A program made the translations under genes and the position numbers. From assembly GCF_015694525.1 (NCBI RefSeq), contig NZ_JADQDM010000006.1, positions 124,001 through 188,000 on the forward strand: a stretch of DNA of 64,000 nt. The letters are read 5' to 3'. Shown in pieces: positions 1 through 8,191 of this stretch (position 1 is the first letter of the stretch; every line of letters begins with the position of its first letter). A model generated the notes under the pieces. The model was given only the letters and a program-made list of their open reading frames with translations. It was not told where the DNA came from and made no database searches. This stretch comes from Hymenobacter ruricola (lineage in GTDB: Bacteria; Bacteroidota; Bacteroidia; Cytophagales; Hymenobacteraceae).

Positions 1-77
1 AGCAGGCTCATCTGGGCCAGCAGAAACGCGATGTTCGCAATCAGCAGGTTACGAACGGTGGGGGTCAGGTTGAACAT
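1..77 (-). CDS. Rhomboid-family intramembrane serine protease, N-terminal fragment
   Basis: Only the first 25 codons are in the window; the gene runs off the left edge. The peptide begins MFNLTPTVRNLLIANIAFLL, which resembles the start of rhomboid proteases in Cytophagales: a short cytoplasmic lead, then the first membrane helix. The catalytic GxSG and His motifs lie outside the window, so activity cannot be judged. It follows mutL on the same strand after about 40 bases and is probably co-transcribed. The family assignment is from recognition of the N-terminus only. Confidence 0.6.
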   Translation of the reverse strand, partial: MFNLTPTVRNLLIANIAFLLAQMSL

Positions 78-118
78 GTAGGGAAGATGGGGTGTCGCGC
101 AAGCCGCGCGGCCGGGGC

Positions 119-2203
119 TCACTTACGGAAAAAATCGGCCAGCTGCTGCCCGTCGAGCAGCACCAGGGTTTTGCGGCCGTCCGGGGTGTAGCCGGGGGTC
201 TGGCAGGCGAACAGGCGGTCGGCGAGGGCTTGGAGCTCGGCCTCGGGCAAGCGCGTGGCGGCCGTGCTGGCGGCCACGCGCCGGGCCAGGGCGCGGGCCA
301 GGCTTTCGCTTTGGTCGAGCTTGAGCGGCCCGGCGGCGGTGCGGAACTGCTCAATCAGGCTTTCCAGCAGCTCCTTCTCGTTCTGGGGCGGCATGCCGGC
401 CGGGATGGCTTCCACGGCAATGGCGTTGGGCCCAAACTCGACGAAGATGAAGCCCAGCGCGTGCAGTGGCTCGGTGAGCTCGCGCAGCACGGCAAAGTCG
501 GCCGGCGAAAACGTGACCGTGCGCGGAAACAGCAGCGTCTGGGAGGTGCCCACGGCGCGGCTCAGCTCCTGCCGGTATTGCTCGTACAGAATCCGCTCGC
601 GGGCGGCTTCCTGGTCAATCAGCAGCACGCCCGACTTCACGGGCACCAGCACAAAGCGCTGCTGCACCTGCACGGCGCGGCTGCCCGGGCCGCCTTCGCG
701 GGCCGGCGCCGGCGTGGCGGGCGAGGCTTCGGGCATGCTGAGCCCGAGCGTAAAATCGTTGGTGCCGGCCGCCGGGGCCGCAGCCGCTGCCTCCGCTGGC
801 ACATCGGCCTCGAAGCTGCGCGCGATGGGGTTGTCGGCGCCCACCGTTTGGTCGTCGCGCACGGGCTGGCCCAGTTCGCGGTAAAAGGCTTCCAGCTCGC
901 GCCGGGCCTGCTCGGTGGGGCGGGGCGGCAGGCCACGCTCGTAGCCGTCGCGCCGCACTTCGGGCGAGAAGTTGGAGAAGCCGGAACTGTTGGCGGCGGG
1001 ACTGCGGGTGGCGGCGGAAGCTGCGGCGGCCAGGGCATCGGGGCGGTAGGCGTCGGGGCTGGCGGCGGCCCGGGCGGCGGCCCGGGCGGCGGGCGTAGCG
1101 GCCGGCAGGTGGTCGTCGGTGGTGGTGGGCACGTCGCCGGTGCCTTTGCCGGCCCGCAGCGGCCGGATGGGCGCAAAATTCACGTCGCCGTCGAAGTCCA
1201 GCGACGGCGCGATGTTGTGGATGCCCAGGCTTTGTTTCACGGCGGCGCGCACCACGGCGTAGACGGTTTTCTCGTCCTCAAACTTTATTTCCGTCTTCGT
1301 GGGGTGCACGTTGATGTCGATGGCCTTGGGGTCGAGCTCCAGAAACAGCACGTAAAACGGGTGCGTGTCGCGGGCCAGCAGGCCCTCGTAAGCCGCCAGC
1401 ACGGCGTGGTTGAGGTAGGCGGAGCGAATGAAGCGGTTGTTGACAAAGAAGAACTGGTCGCCCCGGCTTTTCTTGCTAGACTCAGGCTTGCCCACGAAGC
1501 CGCGCACCGAAATGGAGTGCGTCACCTCCTCGCAGGCCGCCAACTGCTCCTTGTAGCCGTTGCCGAGCAAGGCCACGATGCGCTGGCTGAGCTTGCCGGC
1601 CGGCAGCCCAAATACCTCCAGCTCATTTTGGTAGAGCGAGAAGGCAATCTGCGGGTTGGCCAGCGCCACGTGCTGAAACTCATCCAGAATGTGCCGCATT
1701 TCCACGGCATTGCTCTTGAGGAAGTTGCGCCGGGCCGGCACGTTGAAAAACAGGTTTTTGACCGCAATGCTGGTGCCGTCGGGGCAGGCGGTGGGCTGCT
1801 GGCTGGTCACCTGCGAGCCTTCCACCAGCAGCAGCGTGCCGGTGTCCTGGTCGCGCTGCTTGGTACGGATTTCGACCTGCGCCACGGCCGCGATGCTGGC
1901 CAGGGCCTCGCCCCGGAAGCCCAGCGTGCGGATTTTGAACAGGTCTTCGGTCGAGCGGATTTTGCTGGTGGCGTGGCGCTCCAGGCTCATGCGGGCGTCG
2001 GTCGGGCTCATGCCGGCGCCGTTGTCGACGACCTGCACGAGCTGCTTGCCGGCTTCTTTCACAATGAGTTGCACCTGGGTGGCACCGGCGTCGACGGCGT
2101 TTTCCAGCAGCTCCTTCACCACCGAGGCAGGGCGCTGCACCACTTCGCCGGCCGCAATCTGGTTGGCGAGGTACTCGGGAAGCAGGTGGATGATATCGGG
2201 CAT
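119..2203 (-). CDS. mutL: DNA mismatch repair protein MutL
   Basis: This is the mismatch-repair matchmaker that links MutS to downstream excision. The N-terminal GHKL ATPase is complete: ELLENAVDAG at residues 31-40, DNGAGM at 60-65 and GFRGEAL at 95-101. A long Ala/Pro/Gly-rich linker covers roughly residues 340-500, followed by the C-terminal dimerisation domain. The start is the ATG giving MPDIIHLLP, where family homology begins; a frame extension 21 codons upstream has no conserved sequence. The length of 694 residues is normal. The C-terminal metal site is atypical: the DQHA(x)2E(x)4E motif reads DQEAARERILYE (about 530-541) and the CPHGRP position reads TPDGRKT, so endonuclease activity is doubtful. 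Confidence 0.96.
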   Translation of the reverse strand: MPDIIHLLPEYLANQIAAGEVVQRPASVVKELLENAVDAGATQVQLIVKEAGKQLVQVVDNGAGMSPTDARMSLERHATSKIRSTEDLFKIRTLGFRGEALASIAAVAQVEIRTKQRDQDTGTLLLVEGSQVTSQQPTACPDGTSIAVKNLFFNVPARRNFLKSNAVEMRHILDEFQHVALANPQIAFSLYQNELEVFGLPAGKLSQRIVALLGNGYKEQLAACEEVTHSISVRGFVGKPESSKKSRGDQFFFVNNRFIRSAYLNHAVLAAYEGLLARDTHPFYVLFLELDPKAIDINVHPTKTEIKFEDEKTVYAVVRAAVKQSLGIHNIAPSLDFDGDVNFAPIRPLRAGKGTGDVPTTTDDHLPAATPAARAAARAAASPDAYRPDALAAAASAATRSPAANSSGFSNFSPEVRRDGYERGLPPRPTEQARRELEAFYRELGQPVRDDQTVGADNPIARSFEADVPAEAAAAAPAAGTNDFTLGLSMPEASPATPAPAREGGPGSRAVQVQQRFVLVPVKSGVLLIDQEAARERILYEQYRQELSRAVGTSQTLLFPRTVTFSPADFAVLRELTEPLHALGFIFVEFGPNAIAVEAIPAGMPPQNEKELLESLIEQFRTAAGPLKLDQSESLARALARRVAASTAATRLPEAELQALADRLFACQTPGYTPDGRKTLVLLDGQQLADFFRK

Positions 2204-2332
2204 TTCGAAAGTCAGATGGCGGGTAGAGAGAAAAGAGCGTAGCTGCGCTAACGGGCACGCAGACAAGCGAAAACGTGCCCGGCAATAACCGGAAACCGAA
2301 CACGTTGTAAACCCTCGACGGGGTTTTCTGCG

Positions 2333-2340
2333 TACCTTCG
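2333..2340 (+). promoter_or_regulatory. Candidate -7 promoter box (TACCTTCG)
   Basis: TACCTTCG differs by one base from the Bacteroidetes -7 consensus TAnnTTTG. It lies about 170 bases before the GH3/serine hydrolase start in the 2204-2512 divergent gap. Nothing else is recognised in that gap. A -33 element is not clear. Confidence 0.3.
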
Positions 2341-2512
2341 CGGCTAAATAGCGGAGTTCCAGCTTGAAATTTTCCGGCAGTGCCGGGGGTATTTCAAGCC
2401 GCAGCCGGCTTCGTTTGGAACCTCCAAACCCGGCCGGCGGGTTCCGCTGCTACCCACGACAAAAGTACGGCCCCCGCGGCCCGTTTGCCTCTTGAACCAA
2501 CCCAATCACTCC

Positions 2513-5503
2513 ATGGGGCTCCTGCGCATCCCCCTTCAGCTGAGCCTGGCCGCTTTGCTGCTGGCCGCGGGCCTTCTGCTGTCGTTTTCGGAAGTAAAAA
2601 AGCTGCCCGCCGACCCGCTGCCGGCGTCGCCCAAGGAGATGGCCTGGGTCGACAGCGTGTTCAACTCGCTCACGCCCGAGCAGCGCCTGGGCCAGCTCTT
2701 CATGGTGGCCGCCTACTCCAACAAGGACCGCAGCCACGTGGAGCGCATCGAGCGCCTGGTGCGCAACCAAAACATTGGCGGCGTGATGTTTCTGCAGGGC
2801 GGCCCCAAGCGCCAGGCCCTGATGACCAACCGCCTGCAGGCCGCCGCCAAGGTGCCCCTGCTCATTGCCATGGACGCCGAATGGGGTCTCGACATGCGCC
2901 TCGACTCCTCGGCCCACTACGCCAAGCAAATGACGCTGGGCGCCATGGACGACCCCAAACTGGTGTACCAAATGGGCCGCGACATTGCCCGCAAGATGCG
3001 CGCCCTGGGCGTGCACATCGACTTCGCGCCGGTGATTGACGTGAACTCCAACCCCGGCAACCCCGTCATCGGCAACCGCTCGTTTGGCGAAGACCAGAAC
3101 CGGGTGGGCGCACTGGGCATTCAGTACATCAAGGGCTTGCAGGAAACCGGCGTCATGGCCGTGGCCAAGCACTTTCCCGGCCACGGCGACACCGACACCG
3201 ACTCGCACGTGTCGCTGCCAGTCATCAACACCGACCTGGCCCGGCTGCAAAAAGTCGACCTGGTGCCGTTTCAGCAGTCGTTTGAGGCCGGCGTGATGGG
3301 CGTGATGGTGGCCCACCTCTACATGCCGCTCTTCGACACGACCAACGCCAAAACCACCACGCTGTCGCGGGCCCTGGTGACGGACTTGCTCAAGGACAAG
3401 ATGGGCTTTAAGGGCCTGGTTTTCACCGACGCGCTCAACATGAAGAGCGTGAGCAAGCTCTACAAAGACGGCGAGCTGGACGCCATGGCCCTGGCCGCCG
3501 GCAACGACGTGCTGCTGTTTTCGGAAGATGTGCCGGCCGCGCTCAAGCGCATTCAGGAGGCAGCGGCCAATGGCGCCTTGAAACAGGAAGATTTGGACCT
3601 GCGCATCAAAAAGATTTTGCGCGCCAAGTACTGGGCCGGCCTGGCCAACTACAAGCCGGCGCGCCTCACCACGCTGCGCGACAGCCTGAACCAGCCATAC
3701 ACCAAAGTGCTGGCCCAGAATATTTTCGAGCACGCCGTGACGGTGGTGAAGAATGACGACAAGCTCCTCCCCTTCCAACGGCTCGACACCTTGCGCATTG
3801 CGGCCATCACCATCGGCACGCAGGCCGAAGGGCCGTATGCCACCATTTTCAACAAGTACCAGCCCGGCCCGGTGTACGCTGTGCCCGACCGCTACGCCCC
3901 GGACAGCACCTTTGCCCGCATTGCGAGCCGCCTCACGGGCTACAACGTGGTGGTGGTGAGCCTGCACCAGATGAACAACACGCCCAGCCACAGCTACGGC
4001 ATCGGCGACGGGGCATTAAAATTTATCAAGCAGCTCGAAGCCAATAAGGGCTTCAAGACCGTGGTGGTGGCCATGGGCAACGCTTATTCGCTGAAATTTC
4101 TGGAAGACGCCCGCACGCTGGTGTGCGGCTACGAAGACCACTACGCCGCGCAGCTGGTGGTGCCGCAGGTGCTGTTTGGCGCGCTGCCGGCGCGGGGCAA
4201 GCTGCCCGTCACGGTGTCGCCCACCATGCGCGTAACCACCGGCCTTGCCACCCCCGACCTGCACCGCCTGCGCTACGCCGCCCCCGAAAGCCAGGGCCTG
4301 AGCTCCCGCGTACTGGCCCAGATTGACAACATTGCCCTCGAAAGCCAGACCTACGCCGCCGCCCCCGGCTGCCAGGTGCTGGTGGCCAAAAACGGCACGG
4401 TGGTGTTTGACCAGAGCTACGGCTACTGCACCTACGACCAGTCTCAGCCCGTGACCAGCAGCACCTTGTACGACCTGGCCTCGGTGACGAAAGTGGCCGG
4501 CACGCTGCAGGCCGTGATGTACCTCAAGGACCAAGGCAAGCTGAATATTGAAGAAAAAGTGGCCACCTACCTGCCCGAGCTGGCGCGCACCAACAAGCGC
4601 GACATGACCGTGCGCGACGTGCTGCTGCACCAAGCCGGCCTCAAGCCGGGCATCCCGACCTGGGAGCGCACCATGCGCGACGGCCAGCTCAAGCCGACCT
4701 TCTACGCCAGCATCCGCTCCGACGACTTTCCCAACGAAGTGGCGCCCGGCGAGTACAGTACCAAAGCCGCCGACGACTCCGTCTGGGCCTGGACCATGCG
4801 CTCGGGCCTGCTGCCCAAGGTGAAAGGGAAGTACCCCACGGAGTACTCGGACCTGAGCTTTATTGTGATGAAGCGGGTGTGCGAGAAGATTCTGAAGCAG
4901 CCCATTGAGAACTTCCTGCAGGACAACTTCTACCGGCCGCTGGGCCTGGGCAGCATGACCTACAACCCCCTGCAGCGCTTCCCCAAGAGCTGCATTGCGC
5001 CCACCGAGAAGGACACCTACTACCGCCGCGAGCAGCTGCAGGGCACCGTGCACGACCAAACCGCGGCCCTGGTGGGCGGCGTGGGCGGCCACGCCGGCCT
5101 TTTCGCCACCGCCAACGACCTGGCCGTGCTCATGCAGATGAACCTGCAAAACGGCAATTACGGCGGCACCCGCTACTTCCAGAACCCGGTGGTGACGGAG
5201 TTTGCCCGGCCCCAGAACGGCGGCCGCCGCGGCCTGGGCTGGGACCACGGCGACCCCAGCAAACCCGAAGGCCCCACCAGCAACCTTTCGCCGGCCAGCA
5301 CCTTCGGCCACACCGGCTTCACGGGCACCTGCGTGTGGATGGACCCGGATAACAACATCCTCTACGTCTTCCTCTCCAACCGCGTGTACCCCGATGCCGG
5401 CAACAACAAGCTGCGCCAGTACAACATCCGCACGCGCATTCACGAGGTGATTTACAAGTCGATGGCGGCGGGCACGAAGGTGGTGGCCGACAGCGGCCGT
5501 TAA
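2513..5503 (+). CDS. GH3 beta-N-acetylhexosaminidase (NagZ-like) fused to a class C beta-lactamase-type serine hydrolase
   Basis: Two enzymes are joined in 996 residues. An N-terminal hydrophobic segment (about 8-28) suggests export or membrane anchoring. The GH3 half carries the NagZ signature KHFPGHGDT from about residue 219 and a nucleophile Asp in FTDALNM (about 306), so it should cleave beta-linked GlcNAc, probably from peptidoglycan fragments. The C-terminal half has the penicillin-binding fold motifs SVTK (Ser about 657), YSD (about 778) and HTG (about 933), as in serine esterases and D-peptidases. The ATG at 2513 was preferred over an in-frame TTG 21 bases upstream because it places the signal segment correctly. 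This fusion is known in Bacteroidetes; the substrate of the second domain is not known. Confidence 0.9.
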   Translation: MGLLRIPLQLSLAALLLAAGLLLSFSEVKKLPADPLPASPKEMAWVDSVFNSLTPEQRLGQLFMVAAYSNKDRSHVERIERLVRNQNIGGVMFLQGGPKRQALMTNRLQAAAKVPLLIAMDAEWGLDMRLDSSAHYAKQMTLGAMDDPKLVYQMGRDIARKMRALGVHIDFAPVIDVNSNPGNPVIGNRSFGEDQNRVGALGIQYIKGLQETGVMAVAKHFPGHGDTDTDSHVSLPVINTDLARLQKVDLVPFQQSFEAGVMGVMVAHLYMPLFDTTNAKTTTLSRALVTDLLKDKMGFKGLVFTDALNMKSVSKLYKDGELDAMALAAGNDVLLFSEDVPAALKRIQEAAANGALKQEDLDLRIKKILRAKYWAGLANYKPARLTTLRDSLNQPYTKVLAQNIFEHAVTVVKNDDKLLPFQRLDTLRIAAITIGTQAEGPYATIFNKYQPGPVYAVPDRYAPDSTFARIASRLTGYNVVVVSLHQMNNTPSHSYGIGDGALKFIKQLEANKGFKTVVVAMGNAYSLKFLEDARTLVCGYEDHYAAQLVVPQVLFGALPARGKLPVTVSPTMRVTTGLATPDLHRLRYAAPESQGLSSRVLAQIDNIALESQTYAAAPGCQVLVAKNGTVVFDQSYGYCTYDQSQPVTSSTLYDLASVTKVAGTLQAVMYLKDQGKLNIEEKVATYLPELARTNKRDMTVRDVLLHQAGLKPGIPTWERTMRDGQLKPTFYASIRSDDFPNEVAPGEYSTKAADDSVWAWTMRSGLLPKVKGKYPTEYSDLSFIVMKRVCEKILKQPIENFLQDNFYRPLGLGSMTYNPLQRFPKSCIAPTEKDTYYRREQLQGTVHDQTAALVGGVGGHAGLFATANDLAVLMQMNLQNGNYGGTRYFQNPVVTEFARPQNGGRRGLGWDHGDPSKPEGPTSNLSPASTFGHTGFTGTCVWMDPDNNILYVFLSNRVYPDAGNNKLRQYNIRTRIHEVIYKSMAAGTKVVADSGR

Positions 5504-5585
5504 CCGCGACGATTCGAGCGGAATGTTGTATTTGCACACGGTTTGGCGTGCGCATTAACATCTCGGTCCTTTCCCGGTTAGGCAA

Positions 5586-5608
5586 AACGCGAAGCTCATT
5601 TTCGCGTT
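5586..5608. repeat. Perfect inverted repeat in the bshA leader
   Basis: AACGCGAA (5586-5593) and TTCGCGTT (5601-5608) form an 8-bp perfect palindrome with a 7-base spacer, ending nine bases before the bshA ATG. It could be a repressor operator or an RNA hairpin covering the ribosome landing area. There is no T-run, so it is not a terminator. Confidence 0.5.
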
Positions 5609-5617
5609 AGCTCCTCT

Positions 5618-6754
5618 ATGAACATCGGCATCGTTTGTTATCCCACGTTTGGCGGCTCGGGCGTGGTGGCCACGGAACTGGGCAAGGCCTTGGCCCAGCG
5701 CGGCCACCGCGTCCACTTCATCACCTACAGCCAGCCGGTGCGGCTCGACTTCTTCAACGAAAACCTCTTCTACCACGAGGTGTATGTGCCGGCCTATCCC
5801 CTGTTCCAGTTCCCGCCCTACGAGTTGGCCCTGACCAGCAAGATGGTCGACATCGTGCAGAATGAAAAGCTCGACGTGCTGCACGTGCACTACGCCATTC
5901 CGCACGCTTCGGCGGCCTACATGGCCAAGCAGATTCTGCGTTCGCGGGGCATCAACATTCCGGTGGTGACCACGCTGCACGGCACCGACATCACCCTTGT
6001 GGGCAAAGATTCCAGCTTCGAGCCGGTGGTCACGTTCAGCATCAACCAGAGCGACGGCGTGACGTCGGTATCCGATGACTTGCGGCGCGAAACCTACCAG
6101 TACTTTGCGGTTGAGAAAGACATTACCGTCATCCCCAACTTCATTGACCTGCACCGCTTCCGGAAGCAGGAAAAAAGCCATTTCCGGGCCGCCATTGCGC
6201 CCGAGGGCGAGAAGCTGCTCATCCACACCAGCAACTTCCGCACCGTAAAGCGGGTCGAAGACGTGCTGCGCATCTTCGTGGGCGTGCGCGAACAGATTCC
6301 GGCCAAGCTGCTGCTGGTGGGCGACGGTCCCGACCGCAACCGCATGGAAAAGCTGGCCCGCGACCTCGACGTGCACCGCGACCTGCGTTTCCTAGGCAAG
6401 CTCGAAGCCGTAGAGGAAGTCCTCAGCGTGGGCGACCTGTTCCTGATGCCCTCCGAAAACGAAAGCTTCGGCCTCGCCGCGCTCGAAGCCATGGCCTGCG
6501 AAGTACCCGTGGTGAGCACCAACGCCGGCGGCATTCCCGAGCTGAACGTGCACGGCGTGACGGGCATGATTAGCGACATCGGCGAAGTGCCCGACATGGT
6601 CAAAAACGCCCTCTACGTGCTCGACGACGAAAACCTGCCGCGCTTCAAAGCGGCTGCCCGCGCCCGGGCCGAGGAGTTTGCCGTGGAGAACATTGTGCCG
6701 CGCTATGAGGAGTGCTACCAGCGCGCCATTGAGGCCGTGAGCGCGGCAGTGTAG
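5618..6754 (+). CDS. bshA: N-acetyl-alpha-D-glucosaminyl L-malate synthase BshA
   Basis: BshA performs the first step of bacillithiol synthesis, moving GlcNAc from UDP-GlcNAc to L-malate in the cytoplasm. It is a GT4 enzyme of 378 residues, the usual size. The start MNIGIVCYPTFGGSGVVATE is highly characteristic of BshA. The GT4 donor-binding E(x)7E region is seen as ENESFGLAALEAMACE at about 280-295, followed by STNAGGIPE. The gene stands alone, between the GH3 fusion and a terminator, with a palindrome just before the start codon. The later-step genes bshB and bshC are not in the window. Confidence 0.95.
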   Translation: MNIGIVCYPTFGGSGVVATELGKALAQRGHRVHFITYSQPVRLDFFNENLFYHEVYVPAYPLFQFPPYELALTSKMVDIVQNEKLDVLHVHYAIPHASAAYMAKQILRSRGINIPVVTTLHGTDITLVGKDSSFEPVVTFSINQSDGVTSVSDDLRRETYQYFAVEKDITVIPNFIDLHRFRKQEKSHFRAAIAPEGEKLLIHTSNFRTVKRVEDVLRIFVGVREQIPAKLLLVGDGPDRNRMEKLARDLDVHRDLRFLGKLEAVEEVLSVGDLFLMPSENESFGLAALEAMACEVPVVSTNAGGIPELNVHGVTGMISDIGEVPDMVKNALYVLDDENLPRFKAAARARAEEFAVENIVPRYEECYQRAIEAVSAAV

Positions 6755-6772
6755 CAAACGTCTGCCTCGTCG

Positions 6773-6931
6773 GTCATTGCGAGCGCAGCGCGGAAATCCT
6801 TCCTCTCTGTGCGACCAACCCTGAGATGCAACAAACTGAAAAGCCCCGGCTCTACGCAGAGTCGGGGTTTTTTATATTATTGGAATTGTCGCTGAGAACG
6901 GGAAGGATTGCCGCGCTGCGCTCGCAATGAC
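6773..6931. repeat. Family A inverted repeat, copy 1 (TTGCGAG variant)
   Basis: The arms at 6773-6803 and 6901-6931 are near-perfect reverse complements built on TCATTGCGAGCGCAGCGC. They flank the terminator downstream of bshA. It shares the GAGCGCAGC core with seven other elements in the window. Confidence 0.85.
6838..6873. terminator. Rho-independent terminator after bshA
   Basis: The stem CCCCGGCTCT / AGAGTCGGGG (one G-T pair) has a 4-base loop and is flanked by an A-run on the left and a T-run on the right. It can therefore serve bshA (plus) and the convergent membrane-protein gene (minus). Confidence 0.85.
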
Positions 6932-6947
6932 GGGCAGGCCGCAAGCG

Positions 6948-7484
6948 CTAGAACAAACTCGCCGCCTCGTTCTTCACCACTGCAATGGCCTGCGCCGTGG
7001 GCTCAGCCCCGTCCATCATCAGGCCTTCCAGAATGCGTTTGGCCAGCTCGGTGCCGCGGGCCTGGGCGGGGTTCTGGATGCCGTGAAAGGCGCGGTTGAC
7101 CATCGTGAGTACGTTTTCTTTGGCCTCCTTCACCAGCGTCCAGGCATCGGCCGAGATGTAGAGCTGCTGCGAAAGGTTATGCTCGTACTCGGCGCGGATT
7201 TCCTGCTGCAGCAGCCGGTGAAACTCCGGCGCGGTGGAGCCGGCGCTGCTCAGGCGCACCAGAATATTATTGGGCGAGATGCGCTCCAGAAACAGGATGG
7301 CGCGCTCGTAGGCCTGCAGGCGCAGGGGCAGCGTGGTTTTATTGCTTTCGAGCCGCAGCTCGATGAGGCGACGCTGCTGCTCTTTTTCCAGAAACTCCTT
7401 GAAGAGAAAATAGATGGCGCCGGCCACGATGAGGGCGGGCAGAATAATCTTGAGTAGGTCGTAGAAATAGGTGGTCGAATCCAT
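6948..7484 (-). CDS. Conserved membrane-anchored protein of unknown function
   Basis: The 178-residue protein has one N-terminal membrane segment (about 8-28, IILPALIVAGAIYFLF). A charged helical region (KEFLEKEQQRRLIELRLESN) follows and then a long soluble alpha-helical domain on the cytoplasmic side. It resembles the Bacteroidetes-specific proteins labelled DUF7935, recognised by the LRLQAYERAILFLERI segment, but this family name is from memory. It has no catalytic motif. It is a single gene bounded by a terminator and a repeat element. Its function is unknown. Confidence 0.75.
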   Translation of the reverse strand: MDSTTYFYDLLKIILPALIVAGAIYFLFKEFLEKEQQRRLIELRLESNKTTLPLRLQAYERAILFLERISPNNILVRLSSAGSTAPEFHRLLQQEIRAEYEHNLSQQLYISADAWTLVKEAKENVLTMVNRAFHGIQNPAQARGTELAKRILEGLMMDGAEPTAQAIAVVKNEAASLF

Positions 7485-7504
7485 AATTTTAAATACTTAG
7501 TCCA

Positions 7505-7597
7505 TCATGCAGAGCGCAGCGAAGCATCTTGCCTGCTACTACTAATTCATAACGAACCAACGAAGCAGTAAAGATGCTTCGCTGCGCTCTGCATGAC
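7505..7597. repeat. Family A inverted repeat, copy 2 (ATGCAGAG variant)
   Basis: Arms of 26 bases at 7505-7530 and 7571-7596 are perfect reverse complements, containing CATGCAGAGCGCAGCGAAGC. The element sits in the divergent gap between the membrane protein and the Fe-S carrier. Confidence 0.9.
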
Positions 7598-7700
7598 GGG
7601 CTGATTGCACGTTGGGCCGCAAACTTACGCCGTGAACCGCCGGCCCCCAACTGCTGTTTACCCCCCGAAGCAACCGCGCACAACCCACGACCGGCTGCCG

Positions 7701-7708
7701 TATCTTTG
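7701..7708 (+). promoter_or_regulatory. -7 promoter box (TATCTTTG)
   Basis: An exact match to TAnnTTTG, 30 bases before the ATG of the Fe-S carrier gene. No convincing TTG/TTTG -33 element is seen at the usual spacing. Confidence 0.5.
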
Positions 7709-7738
7709 CTATCCATCTCTCTTTAAATCGACTTTCAC

Positions 7739-8086
7739 ATGGCTGCTGTTGCCACCCTCGCCCCCATTAGCCTCACCGACCGCGCCCTGGTCGAAGTGAA
7801 AAACATCATTCAGGAAAAGAACGTCCCGGCCGATTACGGCCTGCGCATTGGTGTGCAGGGCGGCGGCTGCTCGGGCATGAGCTATCTGTTGGGTTTCGAC
7901 AAAGCAAAAGACGCCGACGAAACCTACGACCTCGACGGCCTCAAGCTCATCATGGATAAGAAGCACGCTATGTACGTGCTGGGCATGGAAGTCGACTTCC
8001 AGGACGGCCTCAACGCCCGCGGCTTCGTCTTCAACAACCCCCAGGCCAAGAGCACCTGCGGCTGCGGCTCGTCGTTCTCGGCATAG
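7739..8086 (+). CDS. A-type iron-sulfur cluster carrier (IscA/ErpA/HesB family)
   Basis: The small 115-residue protein carries or inserts Fe-S clusters into target apoproteins. The three conserved cysteine ligands are present: Cys44 in GGGCSGMSY, and Cys107 and Cys109 in the C-terminal CGCGSSF motif. The length is typical. It is not next to isc or suf genes here, so it is more likely a stand-alone ErpA-like carrier than part of the scaffold operon. A good -7 box lies just upstream and a strong terminator follows. Which A-type subgroup it belongs to cannot be decided by eye. Confidence 0.93.
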   Translation: MAAVATLAPISLTDRALVEVKNIIQEKNVPADYGLRIGVQGGGCSGMSYLLGFDKAKDADETYDLDGLKLIMDKKHAMYVLGMEVDFQDGLNARGFVFNNPQAKSTCGCGSSFSA

Positions 8087-8104
8087 GGAACACCATCGGA
8101 TTAG

Positions 8105-8138
8105 AACGTCATGCTGAGCGCAGTCGAAGCATGACGTT
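8105..8138. repeat. Family A repeat, copy 3: single self-complementary unit
   Basis: The unit AACGTCATGC ... GCATGACGTT encloses the GAGCGCAG core and forms a 10-bp hairpin alone. It is the only copy without a distant partner arm. It sits just before the terminator of the Fe-S carrier gene. Confidence 0.75.
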
Positions 8139-8144
8139 TATTGT

Positions 8145-8174
8145 AAAAGCCCCGGCCCACCAGCCGGGGCTTTT
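8145..8174. terminator. Rho-independent terminator after the Fe-S carrier
   Basis: AAAAGCCCCGGC / GCCGGGGCTTTT, a 12-bp perfect stem including the A/T flanks, with the loop CCACCA. The T-run ends 17 bases before the acylase start codon, so the acylase promoter must overlap it or follow it. Confidence 0.9.
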
Positions 8175-8179
8175 CCATT

Positions 8180-8187
8180 TACTTTCG
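8180..8187 (+). promoter_or_regulatory. Candidate -7 box (TACTTTCG) abutting the acylase ATG
   Basis: TACTTTCG is one base off the TAnnTTTG consensus and ends only four bases before the ATG. If it is used, the transcript would have almost no 5' leader. Confidence 0.35.
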
Positions 8188-8191
8188 TGCC

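Noticed and set aside
92..2242. Long open frame on the plus strand opposite mutL (716 codons)
   Set aside because: It is a GC-rich antisense shadow: low-complexity Gly/His/Arg sequence with no family features, fully covered by the clear mutL gene.
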